42,910 bases of DNA, taken from Nitrosotalea sp. GTDB taxonomy: Archaea > Thermoproteota > Nitrososphaeria > Nitrososphaerales > Nitrosopumilaceae. Below, one piece after another: positions 25,339 through 34,808 of the stretch. The stretch lies in assembly GCA_025451075.1 (NCBI GenBank), contig JANWLA010000009.1, positions 1 to 42,910 on the forward strand, written 5' to 3'. Made by a program: the position numbers and the translations under genes. Below the pieces are notes generated by a model. That model had not been told where the DNA came from. It searched no databases and worked only from the letters and a program-made list of their open reading frames with translations. Position 1 is the stretch's first letter; every line of letters starts with the position of its first letter.

Positions 25339-28150
25339 CAAGCTAATCATCCGCGGTGCAAGGGAGCACAATTTAAAAAATATCAACGTAGACATTCCAA
25401 AGAATAAACTTGTTGTCATAACAGGATTGTCAGGATCTGGAAAATCAACACTTGCCTTTGATACCATATATGCAGAGGGTCAGAGAAGATATGTCGAGTC
25501 ACTCTCAGCATATGCAAGACAGTTCCTTGAGATGATGAACAAGCCAGATGTTGATTCAATCGAGGGACTCTCACCTGCAATATCAATCCAACAAAAAACA
25601 ACTAGCAAAAACCCAAGGTCTACAGTTGGGACCATAACAGAAATTTACGATTATCTCAGGTTGCTATATGCAAGAATTGGAACACCACACTGTCCCAAGT
25701 GCTCAAGAAAAATATCAAACCAGTCAGTCGAGTCAATCTGTGAGTCAATCCTAAAAGAATCAGAAGGAAAAAAGATTTTGATCCTAGCATCACTTGTCAG
25801 AAGAAAAAAAGGAACTTATGAAAAACTCTTTGAACAGGTAAAAAAACAAGGATATTCGAGGATTAGAGTAGACGGGGAAATAGTAGAGCTTGACGGAGAA
25901 TTCCCTATTCTTGATAAACAAAAGTGGCACAACATAGAGATTGTAGTGGATAGAGTCAAGGCATCCTGGGAGGAAAAAAGCAGGCTGTATGAATCAATCC
26001 AGACTGCACTCAAGGCAGGTCAAGGTGACGTCATGGTTCTTGATACAGAAGAGAAGATATTTTCCCAAAACAACGCATGTCCATTTTGCGGAATCTCAAT
26101 TGGTGAACTAGAGCCAAGAGGTTTCTCATTCAACTCCCCATTTGGGGCATGCAAGACATGCCATGGTTTGGGAGTAAAGATGGAGTTTGAGGCAGACTTG
26201 TTAATTCCAGACAAGACAAAATCAATCCTAGATGGTGCCATAGTTCCATGGTCAGGAAGATTCTCATCATTTAGGCGTCAGACCCTAAGGGATGTGGGAA
26301 AAAAATATGGCTTTGACCTGATGACTCCAATAAACAAGATGAGTCCAAAGCAGCTCCAGGTGATTTTATACGGAAGCGAAGAGGCAGTCAAGTTTTCCTA
26401 TGAATCCCAGTCAACTGATTCAAGGTGGGAGTATACCAACAATTTTCATGGGGTAATACCTAGTTTGCAGAAAAATTTTGCCGAAACGGACTCTGAATCA
26501 AAAAGAGAAGAGTTGAGCAAGTTCATGAGAGAGACTCCATGCAATACATGCAAGGGTAGAAGACTCAAAGATGAAGCACTGTCGGTTTCAATAAACTCTC
26601 TTTCAATCATGGATACATGTGACTTGTCAATTGATTCATGTTACGAGTTTTTCAAAAATCTCCAACTAAGCGAGACAGAAAAATACATTGCAAAATCCAT
26701 CCTAAAAGAAGTATTATCAAGGCTTGAATTTTTAAAAAATGTCGGCCTGAATTATCTGACACTTAATCGTGTAAGCTCTACACTATCAGGCGGAGAGGCC
26801 CAGAGGATTAGACTTGCAACACAGATAGGATCAAACCTTACAGGTGTGCTCTATGTTCTTGACGAGCCAACAATTGGACTGCACCAAAGAGACAATGCAA
26901 AGCTCATCAAGACTCTGACTAAACTTCGTGACTTGGGAAATACAATACTTGTTGTAGAGCATGATGAAGAGGTGATGCGAAGCTCAGACTGGATAATTGA
27001 TCTTGGTCCAGACGCTGGAGTACATGGAGGAAATGTAGTTTTTGAAGGGACAATAAACGAAATTCTAAAAAGTGAAAAATCAATCACCGGAAAATATCTT
27101 AAAAATCATGATTCTATAAAACTTGAAAAAGAAAGGCGTAAGCCAAAAGGCAAACTTGTCCTCAAGGGCGCAGCAGAGAACAATCTCAAAAACATTGATG
27201 TCGAATTTCCACTTGGAATGATGGTCACAGTAACAGGGGTGTCAGGATCTGGAAAATCTACCCTTGTAAACGACATACTGTACAAAGCGCTTGCATCGGA
27301 GATTTATGGTTCAATAGACAGGCCTGGGCGACACAAGACAATATCAGGAATGGTTGAAATCGACAAGGTCATAGGCATAGACCAGTCCCCAATAGGCCGT
27401 ACTCCACGCTCAAATCCTGCCACATACATTGGCGCATTTACCCCAATCAGGGAACTGTACTCAGGAACTGAACTTTCAAAAGAGCGAGGATACACCCCTG
27501 GACAGTTCTCATTTAACGTTGCAGACGGGAGATGTTTTGCATGCGAAGGCGACGGGGTCAAAAAAATTGAGATGCAGTTCCTGTCAGATGTGTATGTTGT
27601 CTGTGACGAGTGCAAAGGCAAGCGTTACAATTCAGAAACACTTGCGGTCCACTACAAAGACAAGAACATTTCTGACATTTTAGCAATGACAGTAGAAGAG
27701 GCACTAGAATTTTTCACAAACATTCCCTCGATTCAAAGAAAGCTCAAGACTGTTTCAGATGTTGGACTAGGATACATCAAGCTTGGCCAAGCTGCTACGA
27801 CTTTGTCTGGTGGAGAGGCCCAGCGTGTAAAACTTGCATCAGAGCTGTCAAAGCGCGATACGGGTAGAACTGTATACATACTAGATGAACCAACAACAGG
27901 ACTTCATTTTGCAGATGTACAAAAACTGCTCGAGGTACTAAACAGGCTGGTAAGTCTTGGAAATACAATAATCATCATAGAGCACAACATGGATGTAATC
28001 AAAAATTCGGACTGGATTATAGATTTGGGTCCAGAGGGCGGAGATGGCGGCGGAACAATTGTTGCAGTTGGAACACCAGAACAGGTTGCACAAAATCCAA
28101 GGAGTTACACGGGTCAATACCTAAAACGCATTTTGAAAAATGACTCTTGA
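25331..28150 (+). CDS. uvrA: Excinuclease ABC subunit A
   Basis: Tandem ABC ATPase that finds lesions and loads UvrB. First Walker A GLSGSGKST (32-40), zinc-finger cysteines (CPKC, CPFCG, CKTCHG, later CNTCKG), signature TLSGGEAQR in both halves, second Walker A VSGSGKST, and the C-terminal zinc module CFACEGDG...CDECKGKRY. Both Walker B regions read DEPT[IT]GLH. The length of 939 is full. ATG 25331 overlaps the end of uvrB by 8 bp and the 3' end overlaps uvrC by 11 bp, so translation is probably coupled. Confidence 0.97.
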   Translation: MNDKLIIRGAREHNLKNINVDIPKNKLVVITGLSGSGKSTLAFDTIYAEGQRRYVESLSAYARQFLEMMNKPDVDSIEGLSPAISIQQKTTSKNPRSTVGTITEIYDYLRLLYARIGTPHCPKCSRKISNQSVESICESILKESEGKKILILASLVRRKKGTYEKLFEQVKKQGYSRIRVDGEIVELDGEFPILDKQKWHNIEIVVDRVKASWEEKSRLYESIQTALKAGQGDVMVLDTEEKIFSQNNACPFCGISIGELEPRGFSFNSPFGACKTCHGLGVKMEFEADLLIPDKTKSILDGAIVPWSGRFSSFRRQTLRDVGKKYGFDLMTPINKMSPKQLQVILYGSEEAVKFSYESQSTDSRWEYTNNFHGVIPSLQKNFAETDSESKREELSKFMRETPCNTCKGRRLKDEALSVSINSLSIMDTCDLSIDSCYEFFKNLQLSETEKYIAKSILKEVLSRLEFLKNVGLNYLTLNRVSSTLSGGEAQRIRLATQIGSNLTGVLYVLDEPTIGLHQRDNAKLIKTLTKLRDLGNTILVVEHDEEVMRSSDWIIDLGPDAGVHGGNVVFEGTINEILKSEKSITGKYLKNHDSIKLEKERRKPKGKLVLKGAAENNLKNIDVEFPLGMMVTVTGVSGSGKSTLVNDILYKALASEIYGSIDRPGRHKTISGMVEIDKVIGIDQSPIGRTPRSNPATYIGAFTPIRELYSGTELSKERGYTPGQFSFNVADGRCFACEGDGVKKIEMQFLSDVYVVCDECKGKRYNSETLAVHYKDKNISDILAMTVEEALEFFTNIPSIQRKLKTVSDVGLGYIKLGQAATTLSGGEAQRVKLASELSKRDTGRTVYILDEPTTGLHFADVQKLLEVLNRLVSLGNTIIIIEHNMDVIKNSDWIIDLGPEGGDGGGTIVAVGTPEQVAQNPRSYTGQYLKRILKNDS

Positions 28151-29723
28151 TATATCAAAAGTTGCAATCCCGTCACACCCTGGCATCTATATCATGAAAG
28201 ATGAAACGGAAAAAATACTGTACATTGGCAAGGCAAAAAATCTAAAAAATCGTGTCAAGTCATATTTTTTGAAAAATCAAAACTACAAGACACAAAAACT
28301 TGTAGAAAAAATTGCAGACATTGAGTTTGTCCTAACAGACAATGAAGAAGAGGCTTTTTTGCTAGAGGCAAACATGATCAAGCGTTACAGGCCGCCATAC
28401 AACATAGAGCTCAAGGACCAGCAAAGATACACATACCTTAGGATAACAAACGAGGAATTTCCTCGTCTCATGGTGGCAAGAAGGACAAGAACTGGCCAGT
28501 TTCTGGGCGGAGGTAAGGTATACGGGCCTTTTACACATGGTAGCTCAAAGATGCTGTCAATTGGCCTGCTACGCAAGACATTCAAGATAAGAATCTGCAA
28601 GAGGCTTCCAAAGGAGGCATGCCTTGAATACCATCTCGGAAATTGTGAGGCACCATGCCAATTCAAGCAAGGAGTTGAAAATTACGGTAAACACATAGCT
28701 GACCTTGAATCAATTCTAAAAGGCAAACAACGACTAGAAGATTTTGTAAACAAGCTAGGCTTGGAAATGAAACAGGCATCAGAGAATCAACAGTATGAAA
28801 AGGCAAAAGAGATACACGAAACATTACAACGGTTATCCAATCTACAAGTCAAACAAAAAATGGAATCACCAAGAATAGGATCTGATGAAGAATATTTTGG
28901 AATAAAAATAAAAGATCAATCTGCACATCTGATGAGCTTTCGCTTGTCAAATGGCGTGATAAAAGACAGAGACAAGTTTTCTTTTGATTTGGTTGGTGAC
29001 AATACATTTTCTAGCTTTCTTTCCCAGTACTATTCCACAAATCCAATTCCAAAATATGTTGTAGTAAGCGAGATGCCAGATAAAAAAGAGATACTCGAAG
29101 AGGTGCTTGCGCGTTCAGCAGGATTTTCAGTTCATATCATTGTGCCAACATCTGGGAAAAGACGTGAGATTATTGATCTTATTATGAAAAACATATCACT
29201 TGTGATAACAAAGGGTGCAGACCCTGCACTTGTTGAACTCCAAGAGAGACTAGGATTATCAAACGTCCCAAGAACAATAGAATGCTTTGACATTTCAAAT
29301 CATGGAGAAGATTATGCGGTAGGCTCCATGTCGTGCCTTGTTGATGGAAAGCCACACACTTCAGGCTATAGGAAATTTAAGATAAAGACAGTCAAAGGCA
29401 GAGATGATTTTGCAATGATAAATGAGATAGTCAAGAGGCGATATCTCAGGCTAAAGGAAGAAAAATCAAAGATGCCAGACTTGATACTAATTGACGGCGG
29501 CAAGGGTCAGCTAAATGCAGCACTGAGTGCACTGCATGCAATTGGCATAAATGTGCCATGTGTATCTCTTGCAAAAGAAAACGAAGAGGTGTACCAGCCT
29601 AAAACCAACAAACCAATCATCATGGCAAGAAGCAATCCGGCACTCAAGGTCTTGCAGCATGCAAGAGATGAGGCCCACAGGTTTGGTGTTGCATACAACA
29701 GGGCAATCCGCAAATTTACATGA
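28140..29723 (+). CDS. uvrC: Excinuclease ABC subunit C lacking the C-terminal HhH region
   Basis: Carries both nuclease halves of UvrC. The N-terminal GIY-YIG domain (HPGIYIMKD, ILYIGKAKNLKNRVKSYF) makes the 3' cut and the RNase H-like half (ECFDISNHGEDYAVGSMSC, LILIDGGKGQL, RDEAHRF) makes the 5' cut. A Cys set (CKRLPKEACLEYHLGNCEAPC) and a UVR motif (about 205-225) lie between. The protein is 527 residues and ends right after HRFGVAYNRAIRKFT. The tandem helix-hairpin-helix region normally present in bacterial UvrC is absent, and no remnant follows before the next gene. Confidence 0.95.
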   Translation: MTLDISKVAIPSHPGIYIMKDETEKILYIGKAKNLKNRVKSYFLKNQNYKTQKLVEKIADIEFVLTDNEEEAFLLEANMIKRYRPPYNIELKDQQRYTYLRITNEEFPRLMVARRTRTGQFLGGGKVYGPFTHGSSKMLSIGLLRKTFKIRICKRLPKEACLEYHLGNCEAPCQFKQGVENYGKHIADLESILKGKQRLEDFVNKLGLEMKQASENQQYEKAKEIHETLQRLSNLQVKQKMESPRIGSDEEYFGIKIKDQSAHLMSFRLSNGVIKDRDKFSFDLVGDNTFSSFLSQYYSTNPIPKYVVVSEMPDKKEILEEVLARSAGFSVHIIVPTSGKRREIIDLIMKNISLVITKGADPALVELQERLGLSNVPRTIECFDISNHGEDYAVGSMSCLVDGKPHTSGYRKFKIKTVKGRDDFAMINEIVKRRYLRLKEEKSKMPDLILIDGGKGQLNAALSALHAIGINVPCVSLAKENEEVYQPKTNKPIIMARSNPALKVLQHARDEAHRFGVAYNRAIRKFT

Positions 29724-29778
29724 TATCATAGTTTTTTCAAGCACCTAACACGCTGCGTCCCACTTTAAATGCCAGGAT

Positions 29779-30774
29779 GTGTCAATAATAACAGGCGCAA
29801 AAAAATTGTCAAGAGATTATTCATCGTTTAATTTTGCAGAACGATTGATTAAACAAAAAGGTTCGGGATCCCATATTATTGCAGGAGTGCTTATTCTCAT
29901 CATCGGCATTGGCGTGGGACTGACAATGAATAACTCGTTGATAGCATACGGATCGCTTGCTTTAGGCATATCAATTATCATCTCTGCATTTCTAATGATT
30001 ATCAAACAATACGAACGAGCAGTAATTCTAAGACTTGGAAAATATCATAGACAGGTAGGTCCAGGTGTTCAAACTAGACTGCCTTTTGCAGATAACATAC
30101 TTGTTGTAGATGTAAGAGAAAAAGTAAGTGAATTCAAAGCCGAAAGAATGCTAACAAAAGATAATGTTCCAGTAACTATTGATGCCATACTTCGTTACAA
30201 AATAATAGAACAGCGAGCAAAAGATGCAATACTAAACGTAGAGAACTTTAATCAAATGATACAACAGGTTTCGCAAACAACACTCCGTAATAATATCGGT
30301 TCTTCATTATTCCAAGATGTACTTTCAAAAAGGGAAGAAATTAACCAACATATCAAAACCACAATTTCAAGCGAAGCAAGTAACTGGGGAATGGAAGTAA
30401 CTGGCGTAGAAATTCGTCAGGTGATAATACCACAAGAATTGGAATCGGCAATGTCAATGCAGGCTCAGGCTGAGCGTGAAAAAAGCGCCAGAGTGACATA
30501 TGGAGAGTCCGAGGTTTTGGTTGCACAGAAATTTCTAGAGGCAGCAAAAGTATATGCCGACAATCCTGTGGCATATGCTCTGAGACAATCCAATATGCTG
30601 TATGAATCGATAAAGGTTCAAGGAAATACCATAGTCATGGTTCCATCAGAATCACTCAATTCAATGGGGTTTGGAAACTTGGGAACAACCATAGCATATC
30701 TTGAAAGCACCAAGAAGGCAGTAGCGCAGCAGAAATCAAAAGATGAACAGCAAGAAGAGCCGCGTTCAAAGTAA
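29779..30774 (+). CDS. SPFH/Band 7 (stomatin/prohibitin-like) membrane protein
   Basis: Hydrophobic helices at about residues 32-52 and 54-74 anchor the protein. The SPFH domain follows: ERAVILRLGKYHRQVGPGVQ, LVVDVREKVSEF, then TKDNVPVTIDAILRYKI. A coiled region with the typical MSMQAQAEREKSARV precedes the C-terminal tail. The family forms membrane microdomain rings and guards proteases. The usual NfeD partner is not adjacent. The start used is GTG 29779; CACTTTAAAT only 13 nt upstream suggests initiation could be later, for example TTG 29806. Confidence 0.85.
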   Translation: MSIITGAKKLSRDYSSFNFAERLIKQKGSGSHIIAGVLILIIGIGVGLTMNNSLIAYGSLALGISIIISAFLMIIKQYERAVILRLGKYHRQVGPGVQTRLPFADNILVVDVREKVSEFKAERMLTKDNVPVTIDAILRYKIIEQRAKDAILNVENFNQMIQQVSQTTLRNNIGSSLFQDVLSKREEINQHIKTTISSEASNWGMEVTGVEIRQVIIPQELESAMSMQAQAEREKSARVTYGESEVLVAQKFLEAAKVYADNPVAYALRQSNMLYESIKVQGNTIVMVPSESLNSMGFGNLGTTIAYLESTKKAVAQQKSKDEQQEEPRSK

Positions 30775-30806
30775 AGATATTATTTTCACAGATTACAGCC
30801 TGATTT

Positions 30807-31076
30807 TCAATCTCCCCCTCCAGTATCACACCCACACAATCCAAACTCATCAATTTTCCGTCCACACATATCGCATTCTTCCACAAATTGCACCTCCCAT
30901 GGCTCTTTAGAGTAAAGGTGGAGATGCACATTGATTTCCTTTGGAACAACATGTTGTAGTGCCAATTCCTACTCCCAATCATCCAGCAACCTGAGGCAAT
31001 AGTTGCATACAGGGTAACCATTTTCTTCCTCAAACTCTGTTTTACATCTTTTACAAATTTTTGATTTTTTCAGCAC
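30807..31076 (-). pseudogene. Double zinc-site protein interrupted by TAG
   Basis: From GTG 31076 a single frame runs to TGA 30807-30809 with one internal TAG at 30969-30971 (codon 36). The first part has CKRC (8-11) and CNYC (24-27), a complete zinc ribbon. The second part has CDMC (68-71) and CGC (81-83), another metal site. Both halves look well conserved, so this may be a recent nonsense mutation, a sequence error, or two small proteins; the second half has only TTG, directly after the TAG, as a start. Function unknown. Confidence 0.6.
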
Positions 31077-31271
31077 AGTTGTTTGCAAATTATACTCCCC
31101 CAAATTTTGACATCATTATGAATAGTAAATCCTACAGAGTAACCCACAAAATATTTTTCAGCCACATTTTGTGTCATGTGTTGTCTTCCACAACATATTA
31201 CGCCTCCATCGCTAATAAACAAACATTACAACAGCCAATCTTAGGTTAATCATAGTTAGCCCAAAGATGTG

Positions 31272-31688
31272 CTATTGTACTACCATTACAGGACAAGATG
31301 CGTGATGCATAACCTTTAGCGATACACTGCCAAGCAACAGCTCTTGAAATGCGGTTCTTCCCCTTGTACCCATAATAATTAGATCATACTCATTCTTCTT
31401 TGAAAGCTCAATTATGATCTGTGCCGGGTCTCCCTGATGCATCATAACATTTATTGAAATACCATTTTTTCCAGCCTCATTTTTATAACCTTCCAACATA
31501 CTTGCGGCCTTTGCCTTTATCTCATCTAAAAGATCAAATGTGATTGCGCTATCTCCTCCAAGATCACATGCAACAACATGAATTACATGAAGTTTACAAT
31601 CACATTTTTGTGAAAGATACAATGATTTCTCAAATGCACGTTTAGAGGATTCTGAACCATCTACCGCTACAAGAATATTTGAAAACAT
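31272..31688 (-). CDS. Universal stress protein (UspA family)
   Basis: A 138-residue single-domain UspA protein. N-terminal ILVAVDGSESSKRAFEKSL is the classic first strand and nucleotide loop, and GTRGRTAFQELLLGSVS gives the G-2x-G-9x-G-S ATP-binding motif, followed by HHASCPVMVV. It is therefore probably an ATP-binding stress or signalling protein. A CAATAATTAAG box sits about 23-25 nt before ATG 31688. Archaeal genomes usually carry many paralogues, so a specific role cannot be given. Confidence 0.92.
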   Translation of the reverse strand: MFSNILVAVDGSESSKRAFEKSLYLSQKCDCKLHVIHVVACDLGGDSAITFDLLDEIKAKAASMLEGYKNEAGKNGISINVMMHQGDPAQIIIELSKKNEYDLIIMGTRGRTAFQELLLGSVSLKVMHHASCPVMVVQ

Positions 31689-31777
31689 GATAATGGTACG
31701 TCTTTCCTCTTAATTATTGTTAATACCAACACATGAACTATTTTACAAAATCCACATCTGAAAAATTTCTTGTCCAT

Positions 31778-32758
31778 TCACATATAATCATCAATAGAGC
31801 CTTCACGCAATGGTTGTGCATCATAGCCCATCTTGACAAGGTCTGCTGCAAACTCGTCTACAAATCCATGAACGGTATAGATTTTTTCGGGATTGCACCG
31901 TTTTACCAAGTCGACTAACTCGTTATAGTCACAATGATCACTTAGTGGAATAGAATAGTCATGTCCTCGTGCAAAGGAAAATCTAGAAGATTGTGCCCAT
32001 CCGCTAAATCCAATTGTTATTGCATCATACTTTGATTTCATGTGCTTGACAAAGGCATTTCTTCCACTCATGTTTGGTGCAATCATGAGCCACGGTTTTT
32101 TCTCAAGGAGTCCACTTGATTCAGCCTCAGTGTGACCAATTGATTCGTTAAGAGGTACACCAAACTGTCGGTACAAGTCATTGACTTTTTTTACAGAATC
32201 ATGATAGTATGGCTGCCAGTGAGAGAACAAGTGTGAGAGAATTTGTGCCTTGCCAAGTTCATACCCAAGCAAAATGACGGGTTTTCCTTTTCCATATAGG
32301 TCTGAAATGATTTCATTTACCCGTTTTACAGTATCGCCAATTGTAGGAAAAACGTATTCTGGCATACCAAACGTGCATTCTGTAATCAGCGTTTTGCATT
32401 TTGGGACCATTGCACCTTTCATAAACCCTCTATCACGAATCGAAATATCGCCTGTGTAAAAAATATCATCAAACAATAGTCCCTTTGCCCCAAGTATGTG
32501 ACCTGCATCAATCATGGAAAAATCTTCATACTCTTCAACATAATTTTCAATCAAATAACCCCGGAGCTTTGCAATCGCAGTTGTCTGCTTGGATGCAATA
32601 AGCACACCCTGTCCTTTCTGGTTGTGCAGATGGTCTAGATGTGCATGCGATACAAAACTTATTTCGTTTCCAGTACCACGTTTAGGATCAAGATTAACGG
32701 TCTTGTCTCCACGCATTACCACAATTCCATTTGATGTCATCCTAACCTTTGAATTCAA
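31778..32758 (-). CDS. Metallo-beta-lactamase fold nuclease-type hydrolase
   Basis: A two-metal MBL-fold enzyme with SHAHLDHLH, DAGHILGA, FYTGDIS, a beta-CASP-like insert (ILLGYELGKAQ, APNMSGR), SDHCDY and a C-terminal VHG. Architecture matches the short YSH1/CPSF-like or ligase-associated exonuclease group rather than full archaeal CPSF1 with KH domains, so DNA or RNA 3' processing is likely but unproven. The frame is open to TTG-free ATG 32797, but an AATTTATATCC box centred near 32788 puts the transcript start near 32763. TTG 32758 or ATG 32740 is therefore preferred. Confidence 0.85.
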   Translation of the reverse strand: MNSKVRMTSNGIVVMRGDKTVNLDPKRGTGNEISFVSHAHLDHLHNQKGQGVLIASKQTTAIAKLRGYLIENYVEEYEDFSMIDAGHILGAKGLLFDDIFYTGDISIRDRGFMKGAMVPKCKTLITECTFGMPEYVFPTIGDTVKRVNEIISDLYGKGKPVILLGYELGKAQILSHLFSHWQPYYHDSVKKVNDLYRQFGVPLNESIGHTEAESSGLLEKKPWLMIAPNMSGRNAFVKHMKSKYDAITIGFSGWAQSSRFSFARGHDYSIPLSDHCDYNELVDLVKRCNPEKIYTVHGFVDEFAADLVKMGYDAQPLREGSIDDYM

Positions 32759-32899
32759 TTTGAGATTTGTGCCCATCAGATTGGATATAAATTGCAAGAT
32801 TAATCTGGCACAACATATGGTGTAATGGATTAAACACCGATCTGTTGATCTTCAATTAAAATTAGTAAAGTGTTTATTCACATTAGCACAAAACTAGTC

Positions 32900-33517
32900 A
32901 TGCTAAATCTTGCAATATTGATCTCAGGTCGAGGAAGCAATATGGAAAATATCTTAAAAGCAATTAAAAAAAATAAAATTCCAATCAAGCCGGTACTAGT
33001 GATTTCAAACAAACCTGATGCAAAAGGCCTAGTTATTGCACAAAAGCTAGGCGTAAAAACAGAGATTGTTGAGAGCCAAGGCCTCAAGGGAGGAAACTGG
33101 GAGTATGACTCTAAACTTGTATCAGTTTTGGAAAAATACAAGGTCACACCACAAAATGGCCTCATATGCCTTGCAGGGTTTATGAGAATAATGAGCCCTG
33201 AATTTATCAGACATTACAAGGGAAAAATACTAAACATCCATCCAGCCATACTGCCCTCATTTCCAGGACTACATTCTCAGAGACAAGCCCTTGAATATGG
33301 CGTAAAATATTCTGGCTGCACTGTTCACTTTGTAGATGAGGGAGTTGACACAGGCCCCATAATCTTGCAGGCAGTTGTGAAAATAAAAGACAGTGACACA
33401 GAAGAGGCAATATCAAGAAAGATCCTAAAGCAGGAACACAAGATATACCCAAAAGCAGTAAAGCTCTTTGTCAAAGGAAAGATAAAGGTAGTTGGAAGAA
33501 AAACAATAATTTCCTAA
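32900..33517 (+). CDS. purN: Phosphoribosylglycinamide formyltransferase
   Basis: Transfers the formyl group of 10-formyl-THF to GAR in purine synthesis. Motifs: N-terminal LAILISGRGSNMENIL (phosphate loop), LAGFMRI, then the catalytic NIHPAILPSFPG with Asn and His, and the Asp in VDEGVDTGPIIL. The length of 205 matches. ATG 32900 (MLNLAIL) is chosen because a GTTTATTC box sits about 25 nt upstream; the ten extra upstream codons overlap the promoter. The 3' end overlaps the convergent cupin gene by 4 bp. folD nearby supplies the cofactor. Confidence 0.95.
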   Translation: MLNLAILISGRGSNMENILKAIKKNKIPIKPVLVISNKPDAKGLVIAQKLGVKTEIVESQGLKGGNWEYDSKLVSVLEKYKVTPQNGLICLAGFMRIMSPEFIRHYKGKILNIHPAILPSFPGLHSQRQALEYGVKYSGCTVHFVDEGVDTGPIILQAVVKIKDSDTEEAISRKILKQEHKIYPKAVKLFVKGKIKVVGRKTIIS

Positions 33518-33846
33518 ATGTCAGGTCCGCCAAAAAAATACATTACAACAAGTTCTTTTTTGTTTCCATGAAATTTGTGTGGAATTTTGTTAGCAACATA
33601 GTATGACATGCCTTCTGAAACATCATAGTCTTTTCCATCAATTGTAAGAAATCCATCTCCCTTTACAACATAATAAACCTCATCACTTTCATGTGGCTCT
33701 TGTGTATCGTCTTCACCTGGTCCTAACCTTAGAATCCCGGCTGCAATGTTTTCCTTGTTTAGAAACGTGTGAAAGTATGTATCACTTTTTGCAATTTTTT
33801 TCACATATTCGTTTGTGTCAAATACTATTTTCAATGATACCACCAC
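33514..33846 (-). CDS. Small cupin-domain protein
   Basis: A single cupin domain of 110 residues with the first motif PHESDEVYYVVKGDG (His and Glu metal ligands) and the second VSEGMSYYVANKIPHKF (second-motif His). The family binds a metal and includes isomerases, dioxygenases and regulators, so the activity is open. GTG 33846 is preferred: a TTTAGTTAAAA box centred about 25 nt upstream gives a leaderless start, whereas the frame upstream to 33897 overlaps the promoter. Confidence 0.85.
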   Translation of the reverse strand: MVVSLKIVFDTNEYVKKIAKSDTYFHTFLNKENIAAGILRLGPGEDDTQEPHESDEVYYVVKGDGFLTIDGKDYDVSEGMSYYVANKIPHKFHGNKKELVVMYFFGGPDI

Positions 33847-33938
33847 AGGCGAGTGCTTAATGATTTTAACTAAATATGATATCCATACGATAGACAAATT
33901 TCCAAAGATTAAATATCCAAAAAATCATTCAAGTTTGT

Positions 33939-34808
33939 TTGACTGGTCAGAAAATAGACGGTATTTTAGTAGCATCATCAGTCAAGGATAGAGTAAGATC
34001 AGCCGTCAAGGAATTGTCAAATGACGGAATCATACCATGCCTTGCCACAGTTCTAGTAGGTGACGATCCGGCTTCAGCCACGTATGTAAGAAACAAGCAA
34101 AAGGCATGTGCAGATGTTGGAATTAATACAAAAGACCACAAACTGCCTATTACATTTTCTCAAAAAGAAATGAACTCCCTAATCAATCTGCTAAATAATG
34201 ATGAGACAGTTCATGGAATTCTAGTACAACTTCCACTTCCAAGCCAACTGGACGAGTTTACGACAACTTCTAGAATATCACCCCTAAAAGATGTGGATGG
34301 CCTCACACCTTACAACATTGGACTTTTAACATCAGGAAGGTCAATTCTCAAGCCTTGCACTCCCTCTGGTGTAATTGAGTTGTTAGATTATTACAAAATA
34401 AGTCTAGAGGGAAAAAATGCAGTCATAATAAACAGGAGTAATCTTGTTGGAAAGCCACTCTACAACCTAATGCTTGAAAAAAATGCTACAGTTACCACAT
34501 GTCACTCTAGAACACAAAATCTCAAAGAACATTGCCTTGGTGCAGATATCATAGTGACAGCAATTGGAGATAGGTCAAAGTTCATCCTAACACAGGACAT
34601 GGTAAAGGAAGGTGCAGTGGTGATTGATGTCGGCACAGCAAGATTGGAAGGAAAACTTGTTGGAGATGTGGATTATGATAATGTCATCAAAAGGGCATCA
34701 TATATCACACCTGTTCCAGGCGGAGTCGGGCCAATGACCATAGCGATGCTTTTAAAAAACACCGTCACAGCTGCATCAATTAGTAAAGAATTTGTCCAAC
34801 CCAGTTGA
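33939..34808 (+). CDS. folD: Bifunctional methylene-THF dehydrogenase / methenyl-THF cyclohydrolase
   Basis: Interconverts methylene-, methenyl- and 10-formyl-tetrahydrofolate and so feeds purN. Visible motifs: TYVRNKQKACADVGI with the catalytic Lys, LVQLPLPSQLD, DVDGLTPYNIG, PCTPSGVIELL, the dinucleotide motif NRSNLVGKPLYNLM, and PVPGGVGPMTIAMLLKNT. The length of 289 is typical. The start is TTG 33939, with GATTAAATATCC centred 27 nt upstream (leaderless). It overlaps the next gene by 17 bp. Confidence 0.96.
   Translation: MTGQKIDGILVASSVKDRVRSAVKELSNDGIIPCLATVLVGDDPASATYVRNKQKACADVGINTKDHKLPITFSQKEMNSLINLLNNDETVHGILVQLPLPSQLDEFTTTSRISPLKDVDGLTPYNIGLLTSGRSILKPCTPSGVIELLDYYKISLEGKNAVIINRSNLVGKPLYNLMLEKNATVTTCHSRTQNLKEHCLGADIIVTAIGDRSKFILTQDMVKEGAVVIDVGTARLEGKLVGDVDYDNVIKRASYITPVPGGVGPMTIAMLLKNTVTAASISKEFVQPS

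Noticed and set aside
30656-31033. 125-codon minus-strand frame covering the end of the SPFH gene and the zinc-protein region
   Set aside because: Its product has no domain pattern, and half of it is antisense to the SPFH gene. A different frame of the same strand encodes the clear CxxC zinc sites.
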